This document shows, one piece after another, positions 56,291 through 64,000 of a DNA stretch of 64,000 nt. The DNA is taken from assembly GCF_030936135.1 (NCBI RefSeq), contig NC_082610.1, positions 17,928,428 to 17,992,427 on the forward strand, given 5' to 3'. The number at the start of each line of letters is the position of its first letter. Within the stretch, counting starts at the first letter, position 1. Source of the stretch: Gavia stellata. Its lineage: Eukaryota > Chordata > Aves > Gaviiformes > Gaviidae. The notes beneath the pieces are model-generated. The model saw nothing but the letters and a program-made list of their open reading frames with translations, had not been told where the DNA came from and did no database searches. The translations under genes were made by a program, and so were the position numbers.

Positions 56291-57244
56291 CTGAAGGAAC
56301 AAGATTGCCGTAACAAATCTACAGCAGAAAATTATTCCAACAGTTGGAAACAATAAGGGAAGCAACCATAAGCAGTCACCATTTCACAGCCAGCCTAACT
56401 GCATGATGGCGATGAGGGTAATCTCCAGGTACCTAATGACTGCTAAAGACTTCAATTGCACCCTGTTTCGCAGCTTGCTTGTGAGCTGGCTTCTCAGTTA
56501 TTTACTGATTTTTTTTTTTTTCATTTTGTCAAGCAGCCTCCAAGAACTGAAAGCAAAAAGGATTAAGTGTGAAGTGTTTTATAGCAGTAATTTCCTTTCA
56601 GAATGTGTGTCTGGGCAAGCCTAAGAGTACAATTTGCTGATTAGTCGTTCTCAGCATTTCTATCCAGCCATTATACCTAGCATTTATATCCAGTTATTAT
56701 CTGAATACGCTATTCAGGTCCTGGTAAGGGAATACCAAACTACAAAATCATTTTTTAAAGAGTGAATTGACTGTAGTTCCTCCACATCAGTTTTCTGATT
56801 TTTTTTTCTAGGATCATTTGATTTTGGAGGGGAAAATTGCGGTCTTCACACAACGTGGTGGTCTGTTTTCAAAGATTACTGCAGAGAGCTTTCTCATTTA
56901 AATATTTCAGAGGTAGGTATAAAGTACTAAATCTCAGTATTTATCACTGGCTGTTGCCTTCTGTGCAGGAGATGGTGCCACAGAGCATATGAGAGGTCTG
57001 CTTTAACAAGGAGACATACAAGAGCAAAAAAAGATTGCACTAACGAACCATCATCTTAGCAACTTCTCGGCCTGGGATGGGGTTATGTTTACACTCAGAG
57101 CTGCAGCCGAGCTCTGAAGCACCGGTCACACGTGGCAGTGTCTATCCAGCCCAAAATGGCATGCTAACTCATGCATGCGTAATGATGTAAAAAATAAAAC
57201 CTGAAAGTCTGAGACAAAGTCACCAGGTGGTTTCACAACCTATC

Positions 57245-57250
57245 TTTATT
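57245..57250 (-). terminator. Minus-strand AATAAA candidate
   Basis: AATAAA in AT-rich context (plus TTTATT). No coding exon can be linked to it, so it may not be used. Confidence 0.2.
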
Positions 57251-59508
57251 TGCAACGTTATTTTATCCAGCAGATGCCGAGTTCATCCCTGTATTTTCCT
57301 TTGATCTGGGACATATCACAGGGAAGAGCTAAGACTGCAGCACTGCTTTGTGCCATCCTCAACGGATTCCCGTCACACACTCCACTGACGGGCAACTTTC
57401 AGTCCATTGCCTCAAAGTAATTTTCTTTTTCTGTTTCTTACACCAGGTGGTGGAGGAAAAAAAAGAAAAATAATCAGGGTGCTTTCTCTCAGGGTTAAGC
57501 AACAGGATGCCTTTTGAGTTTGAGTGGTTATGCTGATAGTGTTAATAACATGCATTAAGAAAAAGAAAACCACAGCTGTGCCCTATCCCTTAACTCAGAC
57601 AGTAGTTAGCATGCAATGGACCAATAGAGCTGGAGAAGAACAGGCCTTTCTGGGCTTCTTTTCGAAAGGTCTTACACTCCCGCCACACATTAGCATCATT
57701 ATGGTCAAGTGGATTTTCCTGTTCCTAGTGACATGCTGTGACCCACCACTGGAGGAGCATTTCCGGACGAAGCTCTCCCTTGGAAGGAGACTGTGCCTGC
57801 GATGCTCGTCAGTAAAAAACACCGAGAGCTGAAGATGAAGCATCAGCTGGGATTTGGCTTAAGAAAAATCTCCAAGTTAAGTGATATGGAGGTCACACCT
57901 TACAGTCATTCTTTTCCTGGAAGATGTTGGGTGAAATGTTCCAGCTCTAAATTAGTCAAATAACTGCTGCCTCCCATTTCTGTCTGCATTCCTTAATGAA
58001 ACATTCATTTAGGGATGGTATCGATGGGTTGTTGGATACAACAAATGGAAAATCACCCACTGAGATTGATGCGGCTGACTCCAGCTGACTCAACAGAGTA
58101 ACATTTTTCACTTGAAGTAAAATAAAGAAGGAATTTTGAGATTGTTTATCATCCTCTAAATCCTTTATCTCCCAAGAAGCAGAATTTATAAGTGCAGGAA
58201 GGCAATTACTCTAAGCCATTAATGTTCTTGCCCCTGGCTATTAGAAACTAAAGCAAATTTTCATCTTACCTCCTTCAAGAGGAAAACTGACATTTTTGAC
58301 TTGTGTTATTTATCAAGGATAATTTTAACCTGTAATAGAAAGCTCAGACAAGGAGGTCAGCCTTCAGTTCCTGATCCCTTGGCAAGCCAGAGGTGTCAAT
58401 GAATCCCCCTCCCGCTGCCAGCGAATACCCGTGCCTAGGCAACCTCAGCTAGTCGCTTCGACGTACGTTGGAAACCTCATGCAGACTCGTACCAAGGAGA
58501 ACAGTCCAAGACCTACTCAGTGAGCCGTCTTTGCAACGGTCGTCAGCCAAAAATCTCCCTGAAGAGCCGGAGCTCAGGGAGAACGTAGTGAAAGGAGGCA
58601 TCAGGATTGTCTCAAAGACAAGCCCACCTCTCTCCTTTCTGCTTAACAGGAACGCTCTTGACGTGGCAGAGGAGGAAGGCAAGCATGGCAAGCGGGAGGA
58701 TCCTCCTCTCCTGTGGCTCTTCGTGCCTTTGAGGTACCAAATAGACCACATGCGCCACAACCTCAGAAGAAACCACAAACTCAGCGCTTCATGTTCTTTC
58801 AGCGTCACCCAGAGGGACGTACTCAGTAGCACCACTCCAAAATATCCCTTCAGCCGCAGCTACCGCAGACTCCCTCGCTTATCTATAAACTGCAAGTTAG
58901 TCACTTAAGATGTGAAACTGGAATGAAGTGGCTGACCCACTTGAAAGCCTTTCTGGCCCCAGTAATAAAAACACTTCTGTATTTCCCTATCTCTGTCTTC
59001 CCATTCCTTCCCGGCGCACAGAAATGCAATGTTCACAGCCCGCCAGAAAGGAGCGGGGGGCAGATGCAACTGCTTGGGTTTGGATAAAGCAACGATGCAA
59101 CTGCAGTGAAAGGGAGGAGGGAAAACTGCTCCGGGTGCTTCAGCCAGGTTGCAGAACAACTCCCACCACGTGGATCGAGTACGTGGTGAGATGGGCTCCC
59201 CCCACCCCGTGCACAACCGGGCCTTCATCGCTACATCTAACACAGTCATTACAACTTGCTGCAGCTTTATATTTCCTTAATAGCATGTCAGCTCCCCTCC
59301 TCTCCAGCTTTCCTAAAGCCAATCCATCCCAGCTGACAAAATCCGGCCAGCGCTGCAAACCAAAGCGGCCTTTGAGGCCCCACGTGGAAAATTGCACGGG
59401 ATAAGGAGGTGCTGCTCCCCCTGAGTGCTGGCGGTCACTGGGGACCACTGATGCGAGAAGAGCGAGATCCAGATGAGGCTTTTGGCTAAATGGCTTTCAC
59501 CTTTTCTT

Positions 59509-59570
59509 TCCAGTATATATAAATTATATACACATACATACACACACTTTTTTTTTTTTAAAAAAAACTC
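59509..59570. repeat. TA/CA-rich microsatellite followed by T/A run
   Basis: The sequence 'tatataaattatatacacat' leads into 'acatacacacac' and then poly-T and poly-A; simple repeat. Confidence 0.75.
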
Positions 59571-60819
59571 ATGCACTTCCCCCACTTTCTGGTATTGGAA
59601 GAGGACCAGGCAACCCCTGACCATCTTTTGGTCCATCACTGAGCAAATACAGAGGAGAGAGAACAAAAATCATCATGGAACAAAAAAATTCAGGAAAAGC
59701 GAAGCCTTACAAAGCTGTTTCTCTCTGATCCCAGCGCTTCCATCAGGTCCTTGCACAAAACATTTAAAACAGGAGAAAGTGCTGAGCTGTTACACTGCTC
59801 ACCTCCTCCTCATTTCCCATCTCCATGCCCCAAAACAACAGCAAAAGCCTAGCTGTATGGGCACTATACAGCCCGCTCAGCCAGCGGGACAGCACATCAC
59901 ATTTAACCAAGCCATAAACCCCCGAGGCCACCGCTGTGCTACTCGGGTGCAGCCAGGAGCATCGCTTTGGGACTGGCAGAGCACCAGATGCTTTACAGGG
60001 AAGCACAGAAAACCCAGGCAAGCAGTTCACCAACACCAACAAGTTGGGGTTATTTTTCCCCCCCCTAAATCCTCCAGATCTGGGGCTGCATCCCTTGCGA
60101 GTAACACCAGCCTCAATGTATCAAGGTCCTCTTGGGGTTTTGGTGTTTTGTTGTTTTTTTTTAAAAACAAACTCTTAAGTATTTCAGTCCATTTTATAAC
60201 AGAACTGCAAACCCAACATGCTGCCAAGTGCCCACACCGATCCTTTGTGTTCCCGTCATTCAGACGCGTGACCCAGCAATTTATGAACCCCCCAACATCG
60301 TGGTGAAATTATCTCAGTCATCCCCCCTCTCTCACCCGTAGTACTTGAAACTGCTGCCAGGCAAGACTCCCTCCTAACAGAAAGTACTGAAAAACACTGA
60401 AAACAGTTTTAGCTTAAAAATAGTTGTATCAGCAATAGAGCTAGCCCCAGGGCAGCACTGTCACCTCCGAGCTGGCAGTGGCTGCCCCGCTGCCGTGGGC
60501 ATCCAACAGCCACGGGAAGGGTGGATGTGCCATGGTGACAGCGACCATCCGAGTGGCCTCGGGTACCACAGCTGACGCTGCTGGAGACGGGAGCTCCAGT
60601 TAACTCTCTGCCACGGGAAGCGGCAGAAACGGGGCCGCGCGTGTTCAGCATCAGGGCAGCAATAAAATATAAAACCGGTGAGTGCGAATGCCTGCGTGGC
60701 ACGTCAGACAAAGGACAGCAGAGTCTCGCTGCGGGGAACGGGCTGTTATCCTGAGATGAGAACATAAACGCTAGGAAAGAGTCACGATATTTAAAGACGC
60801 CAAGGAAAAGCGGGGCGGG

Positions 60820-60839
60820 GTGTGTGTGTGTGTGTGTGT
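60820..60839 (+). repeat. (TG)n microsatellite
   Basis: About ten GT/TG dinucleotides in a row. Confidence 0.85.
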
Positions 60840-63515
60840 CTTTCCCCTTTTTTGTTTTTTCCATAGACTTCAGAGACTGGGAAAAGCTCAGTGCTTACTT
60901 TCAAGTGATTGTGCCTGGCAGAAGAACAGCAAGAACAAGGGGGACATCAGATTATTCGCAGTGGTTTGGCAGTCAAATCACTGCTTTTTGAAAATGCTCT
61001 TGAACGACCCCCGGGAGCGGCTACAATCCTGATCCAGCCCCACTGAATTGGAAAACAAAAGGAAACTACGTGTACGCTTCGGGTCTGGTTTCAGAAAGCA
61101 CCTGAACACACCTTCAGCTCGTGTTTAAGTCCCATGAACATCTCTAGGACTTAAGCACGCCTTTAAGCACTGCCTTCAGAAGAGAGGGACTGGTCCTGGT
61201 GAGGGTTCGCCCCAACACACGCCGCTAGCGGCAGCGACAGAAACAAACGCACCCTGGAAAAACCACGGACTCCGTTTGCCACTAGAAGGACCTCTACGAT
61301 CCCGCTTAAGAAATTACCTGGGAAGCGCTGGCTCACTCCTTGCATACCTGCAGAAACAAGCAACGCAGGTGCTGGTTTTGGGCACGCAAAGACAGGATTC
61401 GCCTCCCGGGGACCCCGGCGAAGCTGCGTCTGGCATTGCAAAGGCACTGGTTGGAGGAAAAGCCGCAGACAGGAGACCAGAGCTGATCTCATGTGCGGGG
61501 AAGGGAGCGGGGAAGCTGCTCTTTTCAAGAATGAGCCCCAGGTGTTGCAATGCTCGTTATTTAACAGCTGCAACTGCTAATCCCAGCTTTGCACCCCAGG
61601 ACCTGTTAGAAAGTCACCACCTCAAAAGATACCACCTTCCTCACTCACAAAGCGTGAAAGACTCTGTCTCTCCTTCCCAGCGTGAGGAGGGGAGAGCAAA
61701 CAAGTTCCTCTGAGGGAAGTTTCAAGCAGAGCAAGACTGGAGGAGAACCAGAGTGTGTGCGGGTGGTTTGTGTTCCCCACGCCATAAAAAGCTAAATCCT
61801 CATGTTTATTCTCCGAGTACATGCCGTGCAACGCAGAGAGGCTAATGCTCTTCTACACGTGCGGAGCCAAAAGCCACCGGTGAAACCTCCTTTTGAACTC
61901 ACCCAGCCACTTGAGAGACCATTTAAAATTAAGAGCTTGCGATATTGCAGCCAGTGCAAAGCCAAGCGACCTCTTCTTCCAAAGGACGCGGGAAATCGGG
62001 CCTTTATGCCAGAAGTGTGGGCAACTATTTGCACCAGTGCTTAGGTTTCAAATTTTCCCCTGAGTTGGGAAATGGTAATTGAATCGGTTTTAAGCTAACG
62101 TTTACCTGCCAACAGATCTCTGTAATTAAAAAGCTCATTCTGTTGCAAACCTCCTTTCACATTGCAGTAATTTCATTTTTGCAGGTTCACCCTGCCACCC
62201 TGACCGGCGTCGCAGGGCTGCTGGAAGGATTTTCTAAGCTGCTGCAGAGAAGGGCAACAGCAGAAGATGACGTGACATTGACACTCCCTCGGCCTCTTTC
62301 ACAGTGGGGCCCAGAACAGAACCCCAAACCTGTTTTTGTGTTGGCTGGCAAGGGTACCAAAAGTCTTTAATACCGCAGCTGCAAGGCTACTCTTTCCTCC
62401 AGCCTCTGCAGGGAGGTTTTTAAAGCAGCAGTTAATGGGTGAGGAGAGAAGGAACGCTGGGGAGGAGGAGGAGGAGGCAGAAGCAGCCTTCCCCACCAGC
62501 TGTGCCAGATGTGGCATAAGTCTCTCCCACGTCCTTCTCCGCACCCCAGGTCCCAGCTGCATCGGGCTGCGCTGGGAATGACTAAAAGACCTCACCTAAA
62601 CAGGCAGCGGTTTGTGGCAAGGAGCTGCCATAAAAATAACTTTGGAAAACGAGACTCAGCTCTTTGGCTTCAGGAATCAGGACTTCCTAACGTGCCTGAA
62701 AACCACGGAAAACCTCATCATTTCCATGGTCACCACAGCTGTTGCATCAAAGGTGCTCGTGCAGAGGTCATCCTCCCTGCCCTCTCTCGTACATCATTCT
62801 CTCATTCTCTCCGATTGCACCGCCGGCATTGATCCTCAGACGGGTTTGTGACGCTTTCCTACCAAGATGACATTTCCCACCAAGGCCACGTTTTGGCCAG
62901 ATGGCCCACGGGGAGGGCAACCAAACGTGCTCCTCACCCTGCGGAGACCCTTGTCTGCGCTGGGTCGGACATGGAAAGGGCCCAACTCTCTCAAGTGATT
63001 TGGGTCAGGCAGAAAAGCACAGGAGAGTTTCAGAGGGGCTTGGAGGCTGGGCTGGGGTGTTTCTGGAGCCGTGGGCTTGAGAGCGTGACGGGACAGAGGT
63101 GAAGGAGGAGTGTGGGGCGCAGCAGGTGAGGATGGGGCTCAGGAAGAAGCCGAATGAGAAAATACTGAAACATGAAGGGCTCAGCACTACAGCCAGCAGG
63201 AGAAAAGGTCCTTCAACAACCTCCAGATCACAAATACTTTCATTCCAGATTTTCCTCCGAGCAGCTGGCCTGCCCAGAGACGTTTTCACACCTCTGCAAG
63301 TGACAGCAGCACCTTCTCTGTCGGCGCCGCTGGCTACAAGGCAAAGTGTTTCTTCGTAAACTGGGGTTAGACCCGAACAGAAAGGCTGAGTTATACACAC
63401 TGGCAAGACAGGGAGAGGATCTGGGATGTTACTCTGACTTATTCGTTCTTCCCCATTTTGCTCACCCCTTTCTTTGCAGAACCTACCAAGCAAACATACT
63501 TTGGGGATGAGTAGT

Positions 63516-63521
63516 TTATTA
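63516..63521 (-). terminator. Minus-strand AATAAA candidate
   Basis: AATAAA at the left edge of an AT-rich 500-bp block that runs to the window end. It could be the 3' end of a further minus-strand gene whose coding part is outside the window; inference only. Confidence 0.2.
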
Positions 63522-64000
63522 GTTTCTCATTAAAAGTACTTTAATGCAGACAGACGGATGCAAAGCAGCCTGTGAAGACAGTACGGAGGAGGCCTGGACC
63601 TCACAAAGCCCATTCATTGGCCACATGGAAGGGTCAATAGAGCAGGAATAATTACAATGCCGAACAGAAGGATCAACCTTTTAGAGTAAAGCATGATAAA
63701 CCTCAGATTCATGATTTTTGCATGTCTGGTAGATGTTATTTTAAGAATAAAGACAGGTGACACTGAGTCTATCTGGGATGCCGGTAACTTGAAATTAAAA
63801 CACATGGCATCTGTCTGAAAGAATTTGTTCAGGAGCTACAGAAGGTCACAAAAGCAGAAAAGAATGGGAAATGAGAAGATTCACATTTTGTTTACAGCAC
63901 CCATATGTCTGAGAATATTGAATATTTACAAATAACTCTTCTTTTTCTCCTGTCCTGCATAGCTTCTCTGTCAGAAGTACTGTAAACAGGTCTCTAAAGG

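Larger units (their letters stand above)
56291..64000. other. Right-hand region with no confident gene
   Basis: The missing TSPAN32 5' exons could lie here or beyond the window. I could not recognise TM1 or TM2 sequence. Minus-strand AATAAA signals occur at 57245-57250 and 63516-63521, each within AT-rich UTR-like sequence. No CR1 or LTR copy was recognised. Confidence 0.5.

Noticed and set aside
58468-58908. 146-residue plus-strand frame and its 128-residue opposite frame
   Set aside because: No family recognised. Both strands are open over the same interval, which is typical of chance.
59473-60306. 277-residue plus-strand frame
   Set aside because: It starts through a TA/CA microsatellite and a poly-T/poly-A run, with no coherent composition.
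63614-63805. Hydrophobic minus-strand frame (KRLILLFGIVIIPALLTL) as TSPAN32 TM1
   Set aside because: No acceptor or initiator context, it lacks the residues that follow TM1 in TSPAN32, and it is followed quickly by a stop.
1-64000. CRISPR arrays, operons, bacterial promoters or prophage
   Set aside because: This is vertebrate DNA with spliced genes; no direct-repeat/spacer pattern was seen.

Overview
This is a stretch of a bird genome, not a microbial one. The evidence is eukaryotic exons with canonical GT-AG splice sites, a CpG-island promoter, and several 5'-truncated CR1 retrotransposon copies. The CR1 3' ends carry the 'ggttggaaaagacct' style common in birds, probably Neoaves. The two genes I can support are both tetraspanins on the minus strand, in the order TSPAN32 (right) then CD81 (left). 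This matches the TSPAN32-CD81 part of the conserved block that in mammals lies in the imprinted 11p15.5 cluster and in chicken lies on chromosome 5.

Layout from left to right. 1-3.4 kb is non-coding sequence downstream of CD81. 3.6-37.6 kb is the complete CD81 gene: 8 coding exons, 717 nt, 238 residues, with a very large intron 1 (11.8 kb) and intron 2 (13.7 kb). Intron 2 holds three CR1 fragments and a solo LTR of an endogenous retrovirus with an intact 5-bp target duplication. Intron 1 holds the longest CR1 copy, which keeps an open frame for the end of its ORF2. 36.3-37.8 kb is a CpG island around CD81 exon 1. Immediately upstream (37.80-38.35 kb) is an extreme polypyrimidine tract of about 545 bp, including 336 bases without a single purine. 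38.35-48.2 kb is intergenic and ambiguous: it has a signal-peptide-like exon, a degenerate tRNA-Lys-like sequence and a plus-strand terminal-exon-like open stretch. 48.2-53.7 kb contains the last four coding exons of TSPAN32. 53.7-64 kb has one doubtful extra TSPAN32 exon, simple repeats and no confident gene; the 5' exons of TSPAN32 were not found.

CD81 and TSPAN32 are four-pass membrane organisers that probably arose from an ancient tandem duplication. CD81 scaffolds receptor complexes on many cells, while TSPAN32 is mostly haematopoietic. Exon coordinates were derived by reading codons and splice signals by eye. All reading frames join in phase, which is the strongest internal check. Nothing here amounts to a clear new biological system. 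The best leads are the polypyrimidine tract at the CD81 promoter, the LTR in intron 2, and the orphan exon-like segments at 41.8 and 46.2 kb.
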